Below are positions 16,748-27,000 of a stretch of DNA of 64,000 nucleotides, one piece after another. A program made the translations under genes and the position numbers. Positions within the stretch are counted from its first letter, which is position 1. Every line of letters begins with the position of its first letter. The stretch lies in contig NZ_CP011456.1 of the NCBI RefSeq assembly GCF_001277295.1, positions 2,790,001 through 2,854,000 on the forward strand, written 5' to 3'. The stretch comes from Anabaena sp. WA102. GTDB lineage: Bacteria > Cyanobacteriota > Cyanobacteriia > Cyanobacteriales > Nostocaceae. The notes beneath the pieces were generated by a model. That model was not told the origin of the DNA. It was given only the letters and a program-made list of their open reading frames with translations, and did no database searches.

Positions 16748-17353
16748 TTAATTACGAGAAGTTACCATCCAAACTAAAATTCCTAAAATAACATCAACAG
16801 GAGGAAGTGGATAATCTGTAAAATCAATTGTTACAGTTTGTTCGGTTAATTGTAGAAATCGCCAAACAGTACCATTAGTCACGCTACCATAAATTGTAGG
16901 AATAGATTGATTATTAATTTCATTAAATTTTTGAGCAGCAATCATTTCCGCAATACACTGGCCAATACCCGGATTTAAGTCTGATTTTTTAGCTTCCACA
17001 ATCATAACTGCTGGTGCTTCAACTTCTAACTGTTCTGCTGAAAGACTGAGAACAAAATCACAAACTCCATTCAATCCTAAAGCCGAATCTACAGTAAAAT
17101 CCGCACCAGAGAATAGACTAATTTTTCTTTCTAAAATCTTACGTACTTCTAGTAAAACCGGACTAATGATTAATTCAGAACGAGCTTTTTCACTTCCCGT
17201 CGCTATAGCTAATGGCAAACTTTCTGCTAAAAAATCAGTCAGGGTTGCACTAGCAGCAATTGGTTGGATTTCTGGCAGAAACTTTTTATTTTCAACGGTA
17301 TTTATGCCAAAGGTTTGCTTAACTTTTTTGAGAGTGAAATCACTATATGACAT
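16748..17353 (-). CDS. Hypothetical protein with PD-(D/E)XK-like core
   Basis: A 201-residue protein. Residues about 110-150 contain GVCDFVLS followed by VMIVEAKKSDLNPGIGQCIAEM; the D...EAK spacing and the following Q fit a PD-(D/E)XK nuclease core such as those of type I restriction R-subunit N-termini. The N-terminal part (TLKKVKQTFGI) and C-terminal part have no motif I recognise. Such proteins are common and uncharacterised in cyanobacteria. The stop lies next to a dispersed repeat. It precedes xisI on the same strand in map order, but there is no overlap, so an operon with xisH/xisI is unproven. Confidence 0.55.
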   Translation of the reverse strand: MSYSDFTLKKVKQTFGINTVENKKFLPEIQPIAASATLTDFLAESLPLAIATGSEKARSELIISPVLLEVRKILERKISLFSGADFTVDSALGLNGVCDFVLSLSAEQLEVEAPAVMIVEAKKSDLNPGIGQCIAEMIAAQKFNEINNQSIPTIYGSVTNGTVWRFLQLTEQTVTIDFTDYPLPPVDVILGILVWMVTSRN

Positions 17354-17395
17354 AATGTAAATATTTCCAAAAATGATGTAAAATCTATGTGAAAA

Positions 17396-17731
17396 TCAAC
17401 CAACAGCAAAATCTGTATATTGTCGCACTAAAGGTTCATGAAATGCTAAAACAATATCTGATTTTGGCACTCCTAATTTAACTAACTCATCTGCTATACC
17501 AATTTCAGTTCCATCATGTTGTATCCAAATTTTCTGATCTTTAATATCCAAATGCAAAACACAACCATGCTGCCGTCTTCTGTTTTTCCAACCCACATAC
17601 ATCAATTGATAATGATCACCAAAAGTATCAAAAATTAATTGTTGTTCAATTTCATCTTTAGCTGAACCTAATTGAGCATATTCTGTGATCACTTGTTTGA
17701 CATAATTTCGATATTGTTCTAGTTTTTCCAT
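17396..17731 (-). CDS. xisI: XisI family protein
   Basis: A 111-residue protein starting MEKLEQYRNYVKQVITEYAQ and containing LMYVGWKNRRRQHGCVLHLDIKDQKIWIQ and LGVPKSDIVLAFHEP, the signature of XisI. XisH and XisI were named as factors controlling excision of the fdxN element by XisF in Anabaena. Both families are much more widespread than that element and probably have a separate nuclease-linked role. Here it overlaps the end of xisH by 13 bp, so the two are translated as a unit. No element recombinase gene is in the window. Confidence 0.9.
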   Translation of the reverse strand: MEKLEQYRNYVKQVITEYAQLGSAKDEIEQQLIFDTFGDHYQLMYVGWKNRRRQHGCVLHLDIKDQKIWIQHDGTEIGIADELVKLGVPKSDIVLAFHEPLVRQYTDFAVG

Positions 17732-18135
17732 GCTACAATTACCTCCTGAATCGGATCATAAATCATGATTTTAAGTTGGGAACGCTGAACAACTGTTTTA
17801 ATAAACTGCAATTGAAAGAAAGAGTAATAAATTCCTGAAGGAACAGCTAAATATAAAACTCGTTCTGGTTGTTGTTCTTCTAATGCCAAATGATAATTAA
17901 AAAATTGTCCAATGGCTTGATGAAATTGAGAAATATTAGATGTACCAATAAAACTCTTAATTTCCACCGCTATTTTTTCTCCTTCTCTTTCAGCAGCTAA
18001 AACTTGTTCCGCACCGAGATCAATATACATTTCCACATCACCGACTTCTATCCTTAAAGGATCATCTGTAATTACCCAACCTTCTTTTTCTAACCCTATC
18101 CTAACAGCATCATGAAAAACATCTTTAGCTGGCAT
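17719..18135 (-). CDS. xisH: XisH family protein
   Basis: A 138-residue protein starting MPAKDVFHDAVRIGLEKEGW. The core ....VDLGAE..VLAAEREGEKIAVEIKSF has the D...E-x-K arrangement of a PD-(D/E)XK nuclease (here IDLGAEQVLAA then IAVEIKSF), which is characteristic of XisH. The rest, including SQFHQAIGQFFNYHLAL, matches the family over its full length. It is transcribed ahead of xisI with a 13-bp overlap. It starts 68 bp from the divergent patG-like gene, so the two promoters share a short region. Confidence 0.92.
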   Translation of the reverse strand: MPAKDVFHDAVRIGLEKEGWVITDDPLRIEVGDVEMYIDLGAEQVLAAEREGEKIAVEIKSFIGTSNISQFHQAIGQFFNYHLALEEQQPERVLYLAVPSGIYYSFFQLQFIKTVVQRSQLKIMIYDPIQEVIVAWKN

Positions 18136-18203
18136 TAACTTTATAAAAAATTAGACTTTTCACCCACAATTATAACATCAATTACAACAACACAATCAAA
18201 ACC

Positions 18204-20462
18204 ATGCCTAACCTTACCGACATCCCCGGAATTTCCCAAATTTGGACACGCACAAAAGGCGACCCCCGCATTAAAATTGCTATCCTTGATGGTTCAGCCG
18301 ACTTAGAACGTAGTTGTTTTCAAGGGGCAAAATTTAGTCAATTTAAACCCTATTGGGCAGAAGATATTGAACTTAACGAAGAATACTATTATTATCTCAA
18401 TTTATCTTTAGAATTTAACCAACAACAAAAAGACAAAAAAGACGACCCCGACCACGATAAAGAAGAATCAAAAAAAGAACGAGAGGCATTTTTTGCACCT
18501 TTCCCTCCAGCTATTAGACAACGCATTGAATTATCCAGTCATGCTACTCACATTTCTAGCACTATCTTAGGACAACACGGTACACCAGCCCCTGGTATTG
18601 CCCCTTTATGTACAGCATTAAATATTCCCATTTCCTTTGCTAGTGATGATTTTATTTCCCCCGTCAACCTTACTCATGCTATTAATACGGCTTTGAAATG
18701 GGGAGCAAATCTGATTCATATTGCTGCTTGTCACCCCACCCAAACCGGAGTAGCACCAGATTTATTTGCCCGTGCTGTGAAACAATGCCAAGATAACAAT
18801 ATGTTAATTGTTGCCCCTGGTGGTAATGATAAAGGTGAATGTTGGTGTATTCCCTCTATTCTTCCTGGTGTGATTACAGTGGGTGCAATGCGAGATGATG
18901 GTCAACCGTTTAAATTTAGTAATTATGGCGGAGAATATCAAAATAAAGGGGTAATGGCCAACGGTGAAAACATTTTAGGTGCCCAACCGGGAACAGAAGA
19001 ACCTATCAGACAAAAAGGGACTAGTTGCGCTGCACCCATTGTCACAGGTATTTCTGCCTTATTAATGAGTCTGCAATTGCAACGAGGAGAACAACCCAAC
19101 GCTGAAGCAGTGCGTCAAGCAATTTTAAATAGTGCTATTCCCTGTAACCCGGAAGAGGTGGAAGAACCAGAACGCTGTTTATTAGGTAAGTTGAATATTC
19201 CCGGTGCGTTTCAATTATTGACGGGAGAAAGGTTAGAACCTCACCTCCAACCCCTCTCCTATAAGGGAGTGCAAGAACCTCACCCCCAACCCCTCTCCTA
19301 CGAGGAGAGGGGAGCAGGAATCTCTCGTTCCCAGGTAGAACCTGGGAATGCGACATTAGAGGCTCTGCCTCTCACTATACCGTCAGGCAGAGCCTTGGAG
19401 ACAGCATTCCCAGCCGGAGACTGGGAACGAGAATCTGGTGTGGCGGTTGCTACTATCTCTCGTTCCCAGGTTCTACCTGGGAATGCGACATTAGAGGCTC
19501 TGCCTCTAACTATACCGTCAGGCAGAGCCTTGGAGACGGCATTCCCAGCCGGAGACTGGGAACGAGAAATTCAAAGAAGTGAAATAACTCAAGGTGTTAC
19601 CCCTAGTGCGGCTTCTAAATTGGTTTATGCTTTAGGAACTATTGGTTATGATTTTGGTAATGAAGCCAGAAGGGACTCTTTTAAACAATTAATGCCAGCA
19701 GTGAATATGGACGGGGCAATTATCCCTGCTAATCCCTATGATAGCCGGCAAATGGTTGATTACTTGTCAGTAAATCCTACGGAAGCTAAACCTTTAATTT
19801 GGACTCTCAACCAAGAATTAACTCCTATTTATGCTTTAGAACCTGTAAGCGGTTTTGCCGCAGATATCTATGAAACCCTGATTTTGATGTTACAGGGACA
19901 AATTCAACCAGAAGATAGTGATGATTTTGTAGAACGGGTGAGTATTCCTGCAAGATTAACAGATAGAACTGTGGAATTATTTTCTGGTCAAGTTGTGCCT
20001 GTAATTACCCTTACTAATACTAGGGGAATGTATGGCTGGAAAGTCAATAGTTTAGTAGATATGGCAATGCAAACCGTAATTACGGGAGAAACTGCACCAG
20101 CCCAAGAAATAGCCATGCGAAAAGCCTTAACTAGTTTCTTAAATCGAGTATACTATGATTTGCAAAATTTAGGACAATTGGCAAAAGATCGGGCGCTGAA
20201 TTTTTCTGTAACTAATGCTTTCCAAGCTGCTTCTAGTTTTTCTCAAGCTATTTCTACAGGGATGCAGCTTGATAGTATTGAAGTGGAAAAAAGTCCTTTC
20301 TGTCGGATTAATAGTGATTGTTGGGATGTGAAATTAAAGTTTTTTGATCCCGAAAATGGACTGAGGGCAAGAAAGGTTTATCTTTTTACTATTGACGTGA
20401 GCGATCGCATTCCTGTAACTTTAGGTCAAGTTCGTTCTTGGTCTGTGGCAAAATCAGCCTAA
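18204..20462 (+). CDS. acyG: PatG-like macrocyclase of cyanobactin maturation
   Basis: A 752-residue subtilisin-like protein. The triad is Asp29 (AILDG), His113 (SSHATHISS) and Ser274 (KGTSCAAP). The Asp-His gap is about 50 residues longer than in the PatA-like protein and holds a lysine/acid-rich helical insert (KDKKDDPDHDKEESKKERE), the insertion that distinguishes macrocyclases from simple proteases. It lacks the N-terminal oxidase domain of PatG from thiazole-forming pathways, in keeping with a precursor without cysteines. Residues about 345-455 are translated intergenic repeats (separate entry). Residues about 460-752 are the conserved PatA/PatG C-terminal region, ending SVAKSA. It should cut before FAGDDAE and cyclise the core. 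It is on the precursor strand but 3 kb downstream. Confidence 0.88.
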   Translation: MPNLTDIPGISQIWTRTKGDPRIKIAILDGSADLERSCFQGAKFSQFKPYWAEDIELNEEYYYYLNLSLEFNQQQKDKKDDPDHDKEESKKEREAFFAPFPPAIRQRIELSSHATHISSTILGQHGTPAPGIAPLCTALNIPISFASDDFISPVNLTHAINTALKWGANLIHIAACHPTQTGVAPDLFARAVKQCQDNNMLIVAPGGNDKGECWCIPSILPGVITVGAMRDDGQPFKFSNYGGEYQNKGVMANGENILGAQPGTEEPIRQKGTSCAAPIVTGISALLMSLQLQRGEQPNAEAVRQAILNSAIPCNPEEVEEPERCLLGKLNIPGAFQLLTGERLEPHLQPLSYKGVQEPHPQPLSYEERGAGISRSQVEPGNATLEALPLTIPSGRALETAFPAGDWERESGVAVATISRSQVLPGNATLEALPLTIPSGRALETAFPAGDWEREIQRSEITQGVTPSAASKLVYALGTIGYDFGNEARRDSFKQLMPAVNMDGAIIPANPYDSRQMVDYLSVNPTEAKPLIWTLNQELTPIYALEPVSGFAADIYETLILMLQGQIQPEDSDDFVERVSIPARLTDRTVELFSGQVVPVITLTNTRGMYGWKVNSLVDMAMQTVITGETAPAQEIAMRKALTSFLNRVYYDLQNLGQLAKDRALNFSVTNAFQAASSFSQAISTGMQLDSIEVEKSPFCRINSDCWDVKLKFFDPENGLRARKVYLFTIDVSDRIPVTLGQVRSWSVAKSA
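19236..19566 (+). repeat. Intergenic repeats captured in frame in the patG-like linker
   Basis: First come two copies of a CCCAACCCCTCTCCTA palindromic repeat (19236-19318, translated as QPLSY). Then come two 108-bp elements CTCGTTCCCAGG...GGGAACGAG at 19324-19431 and 19459-19566, offset by 135 bp, which is exactly 45 codons. They translate twice as a segment containing LPLTIPSGRALE. Related elements are intergenic elsewhere (12242-12348). The reading frame stays open through all of them. Confidence 0.88.
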
Positions 20463-20534
20463 ATTAGAACCAGGATTTACAAAACAAGAGGGTCAACAGG
20501 ATTTATTTTCACATCCTGTAAACCCTGATTCAGA

Positions 20535-22559
20535 CTATCTAGATTTTATATCTGCGATCGCTCCCCTAGTCATCGCGGCGATCGCTTTATCTGTGGCTTT
20601 GGGTAGGTGATAATATTTACCACCTGCTGTTTTCGCCAATTCCTTGGCAAAGCCAGTTGATACAAACTTACTCTCCGTATCAATTACCAATAATTGCATC
20701 CCTGAAGCCCGAATTCTGGCTGCAATATCTAATAATTCGGCTTTGATATCCGGTTTTTCTCCCGGTTCTATGGTTTCACCTAAAGAACGAGCCAGAGGAA
20801 TATTACCACGACCATCAGTAATTGCCACGATAACAACTTGACCGATATCCCCACCCATTTGGGCATTTATCCCCACCCGCACGGCTTGAGTTAACCCATG
20901 TGCGAGGGGTGAACCACCACCGCAGGGCAATCTTTCTAAGCGATTTTTGGCTAAAGCAATGGAACGGGTAGGAGGTAATAATACTTCCGCTTGCTCTCCT
21001 CGGAAGGGTATCAAAGAGATTTGATCCCGGTTTTGATAGGCTTCTGTTAAAAGCTGCATAACTGCACCTTTGGCAGATTGCATTCTATTTAAAGCCATTG
21101 AACCAGAAGCATCCACAACAAACACCACCAAAGCACCGGCTTTTCTCACCAACCGTTTAGAACGGATATCTCCCTGTTCAACAATCACCTTTTTACCAGG
21201 TTGTCTAGCGCGGCGTGCTTTTTGATACGGGGCTGCGGCTCGCAATGTGGCATCTACGGCTATTCTCCGAGCTTTACCTTTGGGAATCATCGGTTTAATG
21301 TACCGTCCCCTATCGTCTGAAAAGATAATACTACGACTTCCTGATTTACCTTGCCGTTGTGCCATTTGGGTAAAATAAAGCACTTCTGGGTCGAGAATTA
21401 CCCCTTCTGGATCAAAGATAAATTCTTCGGGAATGTCTGGGGGTTCTTGCTGTTCTTGGTCTTCTTCTTTCTCTTCTTCCTGTTCTTCCTCTTGTTCTTC
21501 TTCTGATTCCGACTCGTCTTGATTTTCTTGTGGTGGTGGGGGAGGAGGTGGTGGTTGCTGTTCGTCTGGTGGAGTTTGAATAATTGTGGTTCGGGGAACT
21601 ATCACCAATTCCACTGCGCGACGTAAATCTTCAGCAGTGACGGTGTTACGTCCTTCTAAGGCTGCTGCGGCTTTGGCTACGCGGACTGCAAATAGTTCTG
21701 CACGATGTCCTTCTACACCTCCGCGAATGGCTTCATTGACGAGATAGGCAATTTGCTCTTGGGTAATGGTAACTTCTTTTAACCATTCCCGTGCCAGGAT
21801 GATTTGGGTTTTGAGGGAGTCTATGTCTTCGCTGTATTGTTGGAGAAATTCTGAGGGAGATTTGGAATAGGCGATCGCTTGTTCAACTGCCTGTACTCTT
21901 TGATCTATACCCAGAACTCCGTCTGCTGATAAGGCGATCGCTATTCTATCAAGTAAATGTTCCCTGAGCGCCCCTTCTTCTGGATTATAGGTGGCAATAA
22001 ACAACGGTTTGCAGGGATGTTGAAAACTAATTCCTTCCCGTTCAATTTGATTCCGTCCGTCGGATAATACTGATAACAGTTGGTTACTAATTTGGTCATC
22101 TAATAGGTTGATTTCGTCCACATACAGCACACCTCGATTAGCTGTAGCCAGTAACCCCGGTTGAAAAACCGTATCACCTTGTTTAACCGACTGTTCCACA
22201 TCCACAGAACCTAAAAGTCTGTCTTCCGTAATCCCCAGAGGAATTTGCAAAAAAGGTGCAGGGATAATTTCCGTTTCTATCTCTTGTCTTTGTTCCGCTA
22301 AAAGCTTATCATCCCATTCTTCGGGGTGATTGGGGTCACAGTTGCTAACAGAACCTTTCACAACTTCAATAGGTGGTAACAAAGCGTGAATAGCACGCGC
22401 CATCACAGATTTAGCCGTACCACGACGACCTGCAATTACCACACCCCCCAAAACGGGATCAACTGCTGTCAAAAGTAAGGCTATCTTAATGGCTTCTTGA
22501 CCAACCACAGCAGCCAAGGGAAAAGCAGTCATTGTCGGGGTTAGAGTAGGCGATCGCAT
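20535..22559 (-). CDS. chlD: Magnesium chelatase subunit ChlD
   Basis: A 674-residue protein from ATG 22559 (MRSPTLTPTM). The open frame continues upstream to 22784, but that would overlap the divergent Uma2 gene and adds sequence unlike ChlD, so I use the shorter start. Residues 15-340 form the AAA+ domain with a degenerate Walker A (GRRGTAKS, 44-51), as is usual for the D subunit. Then come a proline run and an acidic linker (about 375-425) and a von Willebrand A domain with the MIDAS motif VVDASGSM near residue 510. With ChlI and ChlH it inserts magnesium into protoporphyrin IX for chlorophyll synthesis. Confidence 0.95.
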   Translation of the reverse strand: MRSPTLTPTMTAFPLAAVVGQEAIKIALLLTAVDPVLGGVVIAGRRGTAKSVMARAIHALLPPIEVVKGSVSNCDPNHPEEWDDKLLAEQRQEIETEIIPAPFLQIPLGITEDRLLGSVDVEQSVKQGDTVFQPGLLATANRGVLYVDEINLLDDQISNQLLSVLSDGRNQIEREGISFQHPCKPLFIATYNPEEGALREHLLDRIAIALSADGVLGIDQRVQAVEQAIAYSKSPSEFLQQYSEDIDSLKTQIILAREWLKEVTITQEQIAYLVNEAIRGGVEGHRAELFAVRVAKAAAALEGRNTVTAEDLRRAVELVIVPRTTIIQTPPDEQQPPPPPPPPQENQDESESEEEQEEEQEEEKEEDQEQQEPPDIPEEFIFDPEGVILDPEVLYFTQMAQRQGKSGSRSIIFSDDRGRYIKPMIPKGKARRIAVDATLRAAAPYQKARRARQPGKKVIVEQGDIRSKRLVRKAGALVVFVVDASGSMALNRMQSAKGAVMQLLTEAYQNRDQISLIPFRGEQAEVLLPPTRSIALAKNRLERLPCGGGSPLAHGLTQAVRVGINAQMGGDIGQVVIVAITDGRGNIPLARSLGETIEPGEKPDIKAELLDIAARIRASGMQLLVIDTESKFVSTGFAKELAKTAGGKYYHLPKATDKAIAAMTRGAIADIKSR

Positions 22560-22697
22560 TGTTTCCTTAATAGTTATTATAGTTTTAGCATAGCAATTCC
22601 TGGCACATTTTGGATAGTTCACATTTACCAATAGATTCATAAGTGCCACTGTCAAGTTAAAAAATTTATTTACCTTGGGTAAAATGGAGCTACAGAA

Positions 22698-23393
22698 ATG
22701 GTACAACAACTCACACCAGAAACCAAACCAGAAATTATCTACCCTGATAGTGATGGAAATCCCATGGCTGATAATACAGAACATTATGAATGGATAGTTA
22801 AAATTAAAGAAAATTTAGAAATATTATTTGCATCAGAAAATGATGTTTTCATCGCAGGTGATTTACTTTGGTATCCAGTTGAGGGAAGTGTAAAAACTCG
22901 TCAAGCACCTGATGTTATGGTAATTTTCGGGAGACCAAAAGGTAAAAGAGGTTCTTACAAACAATGGGAAGAAAATAATATTGCACCTCAAGTAGTATTT
23001 GAAATTCTATCTCCAGGAAATCGTAGTCAAGAAATGGCAAAGAAACTCCTTTTTTATCAACGTCATGGCGTGGAAGAATACTATGTTTATAATCCAGACA
23101 AAATCGAATTAACAGGTTTTATTCTTGAACAAGCATGGCTAGAAGAGATTGAAGAAATCAATAATTGGGTAAGTCCCCGTTTAGGAATACGGTTTGAATT
23201 AACAGCAGATAATTTAGAAATTTATTATCCTGAAGGGCGGAAGTTTCTCACATCTCTGGAATTAAATCAACGTGCAGAGCAGGAATATCAACGTGCAGAG
23301 CAGGAATATCAACGTACAGAACAAGAACGTCAAAATTATCAAACCTTATTAGCAAAATTGCAAGCCAAAGGTATTGATATTAATACACTTTAA
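22698..23393 (+). CDS. Uma2 family endonuclease (DUF820)
   Basis: A 231-residue protein of the Uma2/DUF820 family, a restriction-endonuclease-like group hugely expanded in cyanobacteria. The core is RQAPDVMVIFG followed by PQVVFEILSPGN, where D and E...are the expected metal ligands, and KKLLFYQRHGVEEYYVYNP. The C-terminus is a short coiled coil of repeated RAEQEYQ units encoded by imperfect 24-bp repeats. Function is unknown. It is divergent from chlD, separated by 138 bp. Confidence 0.88.
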   Translation: MVQQLTPETKPEIIYPDSDGNPMADNTEHYEWIVKIKENLEILFASENDVFIAGDLLWYPVEGSVKTRQAPDVMVIFGRPKGKRGSYKQWEENNIAPQVVFEILSPGNRSQEMAKKLLFYQRHGVEEYYVYNPDKIELTGFILEQAWLEEIEEINNWVSPRLGIRFELTADNLEIYYPEGRKFLTSLELNQRAEQEYQRAEQEYQRTEQERQNYQTLLAKLQAKGIDINTL

Positions 23394-23480
23394 AAATTAG
23401 ATCCCCGACTTATAAAAATATGGCGACACATTTTGTGCATGAAGTCTTATGGGATAAGGGATTTAGAATTAACACACTAG

Positions 23481-23978
23481 CTAATGTCTATCAACCTCAA
23501 CAGCTTGAGATTCAATTTTATTAACTTCTTCTCCGATTTGATAGGTAATTATTGCTTTTACTTGATCTTTTCCAGCATAGCCGATTTTATTAGTTAGATG
23601 AATATCAATTACCGAATTTTCTAAAGGTTTTAATTCAATTTGTTTTGGCTGAGAACTAAAAGATTGTAATTTATGATCAGAAACATTACGAACTTCAATA
23701 TTTTTAATGATCACCGTTTGATTGTTCATCTGATGATTTTCTAAGCTGACAAATACAGTCGCAAAACCAATATCGCGGTTAGGTTGGGGAGGAATACCTA
23801 AAGGTGGTAATTTATTCTCCTGAGACAGTAAAGAAACCTTAATCATAACTTTCTTATTAACAGCCTTTGACTGTAAGTGTGACGATGGTTGACTGTGAAA
23901 ATCTCTAGGTAAATAATGACAACAATCCACCATACTATCAAAACTTAATAAACTAAACAACAATAATAATGGTTTCAT
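23481..23978 (-). CDS. Hypothetical exported protein
   Basis: A 165-residue protein. The N-terminus MKPLLLLFSLLSFDSMVDCCHYL is hydrophobic and ends in Cys-Cys, which may be a signal peptide or a weak lipoprotein site. The rest is beta-rich and polar (VIIKNIEVRNVSDHK, NSVIDIHLTN) without a family I recognise. It lies 87 bp from the 3' end of the calpain-like gene on the same strand, downstream of it, so they may be co-transcribed. An exported accessory role for the protease would be speculation. Confidence 0.55.
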   Translation of the reverse strand: MKPLLLLFSLLSFDSMVDCCHYLPRDFHSQPSSHLQSKAVNKKVMIKVSLLSQENKLPPLGIPPQPNRDIGFATVFVSLENHQMNNQTVIIKNIEVRNVSDHKLQSFSSQPKQIELKPLENSVIDIHLTNKIGYAGKDQVKAIITYQIGEEVNKIESQAVEVDRH

Positions 23979-24064
23979 CTACATTACCTTATATTATTGA
24001 AATCATGATTACATCAATAAACAGCAGTACAAATAATTAATATTCGTACTGCTGCCAATGATGT

Positions 24065-27000
24065 CTAGGTATTAGACCATACCATAATACCTCTCAAAGA
24101 GACTAATTGACTCCATGTGACATCAGCGTGGTAACTTCCCCAAGGATTCCGTAAATGGAAAGTTCCATTAGTGTCATTATAGGCAGTAATGGTGTAAGCA
24201 TGACCATTAACAACCCCTAATGTATTATCAGCAGCATCAACAAACCCAACTGTTAAAACCTGATTAGAATTAACCAAATTAATCAGTTGAGTTTGAGTCA
24301 TATTAACGGCCTCAGATGATGAAGTGCCTAATCCCGCTACCTGACTAATCACTGAACTCATCCAACCCCCTGAAATATCTGCATAGGAGTTAGTAGAAGT
24401 GCTAGAACGACTCCAACCAGATTCAGCTAACTGGGCATAGGCTTTTTCTACTAAAGCTACCCAAAGTTCATTGCTAGTGGAAGTATAAGAACCTCCTCCC
24501 CAACCAGCATAAACAGCATTACCTGATGAATAAGTTGGCAAGTAACGATCTACTGTGACATAATCAGCTACACCATTGTTTACACCATTGTTATAGAATC
24601 GAACGGTGAAGGTATTATCACCATTGTCCGTAAACATATTTTGGATGTAATCAGGTTTTTCCTGGGCAATAGAAGCTAAAGTTGCTACATAATAACAGTC
24701 TCCCACCGCTCCTTGGTAAACATCATCAGCACTAGGTCCATTTTGGAACAGAGAACCACCAACATAACTATAGGTTAAACCTGAACCTGTGACTGGGCGA
24801 GCAGTACCTAAGAACCACTTACCAATCAGATTTTCCATTTGGGTATCACTACTACTGACAAACAAGTTACCAATACCGGAACGAGTGTTAGCAACGTCAC
24901 TATTGGCAATCTTATTAGATAAGACCTTCACAGAATCAGCCATGGTGAAGAGGGTAAAGTTACTAACAAGAGTCCGTAAGTCAGTTAACTCATTGGCATC
25001 AATCACACCACCATCTTTAGCATCACGGAAAATAGCAATCATGTCATTGCGACTCAAATTACCATCAGCAGCTAAGGAACTGGTTAAAGTGATAATTTGA
25101 GCATCTTTTAGATTTTGACTGTACCAATCTGTGGGAATCGGTGTGGGACTTGGAGTTGGTGCAACATCAGTAGCAGTTAACGACAAACTATAGTTAGTAT
25201 CACCGCTACATTGATATACCCTTACATAATAATTACCCGCACTCAACTGACGAGTAATCGATTCAGAAGTATTACCACTAGCAGTAGAACGAGAAATTAC
25301 ACCACCCGAACTATCGAGTAACTGAACATCCGCATCGGCACTCAAGCCTGTTAAACTCAAACTAAAGTTACTTTGTGTTCCCACATTGAAACTATAGTAA
25401 TCGTTAGTATCAGCACTTCCTACCCAATCACTAAAACTTTGAGTTGCTGTTAATGTCCCAACAGCACGGGCTGTATCTAGGGCATTATCAACAGGTGTAA
25501 CAGTAGCAGTTAACGACAAACTATAGTTAGTGTCACCACTACATTGATATACCCGCGCATAATAAGTACCTGCACTCAACTGAGTAGTAATGGATTCAGA
25601 GGTAGTACCACCAGCAGTAGAACTGGAAATTGCAGTACCAGAACTATCGAGTAACTTAACATCCGCATCGGCACTCAAGCCTGTTAAACTCAAACTAAAG
25701 TTACTTTGTGTTCCCACATTGAAACTATAGTAATCGTTAGTATCAGCACTTCCTACCCAATCACTAAAACTTTGAGTACCTGTTAATGTCCCAACAGCAC
25801 GGGCTGTAGCTAGGGTATTTCCCGCATTATCAGCAGGAAGAGCAGTAGCATTTAACGATAAACTATAGTTAGTATCACCACGACATTGATATACCCGCGC
25901 ATAATAAGTACCTGCACTCAACTGAGTAGTAATGGATTCAGAGGTAGTACCACCAGCAGTAGAACTGGAAATTACACCGCCAGAACTATCGAGTAACTTA
26001 ACATCCGCATCGGCACTCAAGCCTGTTAAACTCAAACTAAAGTTACTTTGTGTTCCCACATTGAAACTATAGTAATCGTCAATATCACCAGTTCCTACCC
26101 AATCACTAAAACTTTGAGTACCTGTTAATGTCCCAACAGCACGGGCTGTATCTAGGCTATTTCCAGCATTATCAACAGGAAGAGCAATAGCATTTAAGGA
26201 CAAACTGTAGTTAGTGTTGCCACTATATTGAAACACCCGCACATAATAAGCACCTGCACTCAACTGAGTATTAATGGATTCAGAAACAATTCCATCAGTA
26301 TAAGAACCGGAAATTACAGTACCAGAACTATCGAGTAATTCAACATCTGGATCAGCACTTAAGCCTGTTAAATTTAGACTAAAGTTACTTTGTGTGCCTA
26401 CATTGAAACTATAGTAATCATTAGTATCAGCAGTTCCTATCCAATCACTAAAACTTTGAGTTGCTGTTAATGCACCAACAGCACGGGCTGTATCTAGGCT
26501 ATTTCCAGCATTATCAACAGGAAGAGCAATAGCATTTAAGGACAAACTGTAGTTAGTGTTGCCACTATATTGAAACACCCGCACATAATAAGCACCTGCA
26601 CTCAACTGACTAGTAATGGATTCAGAAACAATTCCATCAGTATAAGAACCGGAAATTACAGTACCAGAACCATCTAGTAATTGAACATCTGCATCGGCAG
26701 TTAAGCCTGTTAAATTTAGACTAAAGTTACTTTGTGTGCCTACATTGAAACTATAGTAATCATTAGTATCAGCAGTTCCTATCCAATCACTAAAACTTTG
26801 AGTTGCTGTTAATGTCCCAACAGCACGGGCTGTAGCTGTGGTATTTCCAGCATTATCAACAGGAAGAGCAGTAGCATTGAAGGACAAACTGTAGTAAGTG
26901 TTGCCACTATACCGATATACCCGCACATAATAACTTCCTGCACTCAACTGACTAGTGATGGATTCAGAAGTAGTACCACCATTCTCAGAACCGGAAATTA

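Noticed and set aside
17396..18135. Excisable fdxN-type element marked by XisH/XisI
   Set aside because: There is no XisF-like recombinase and no recognisable pair of recombination sites; XisH/XisI pairs are common outside such elements.
22560..22784. Longer N-terminus for ChlD starting at 22784
   Set aside because: The extra 75 residues are unlike ChlD and overlap the divergent Uma2 gene; ATG 22559 gives the usual ChlD length and start.
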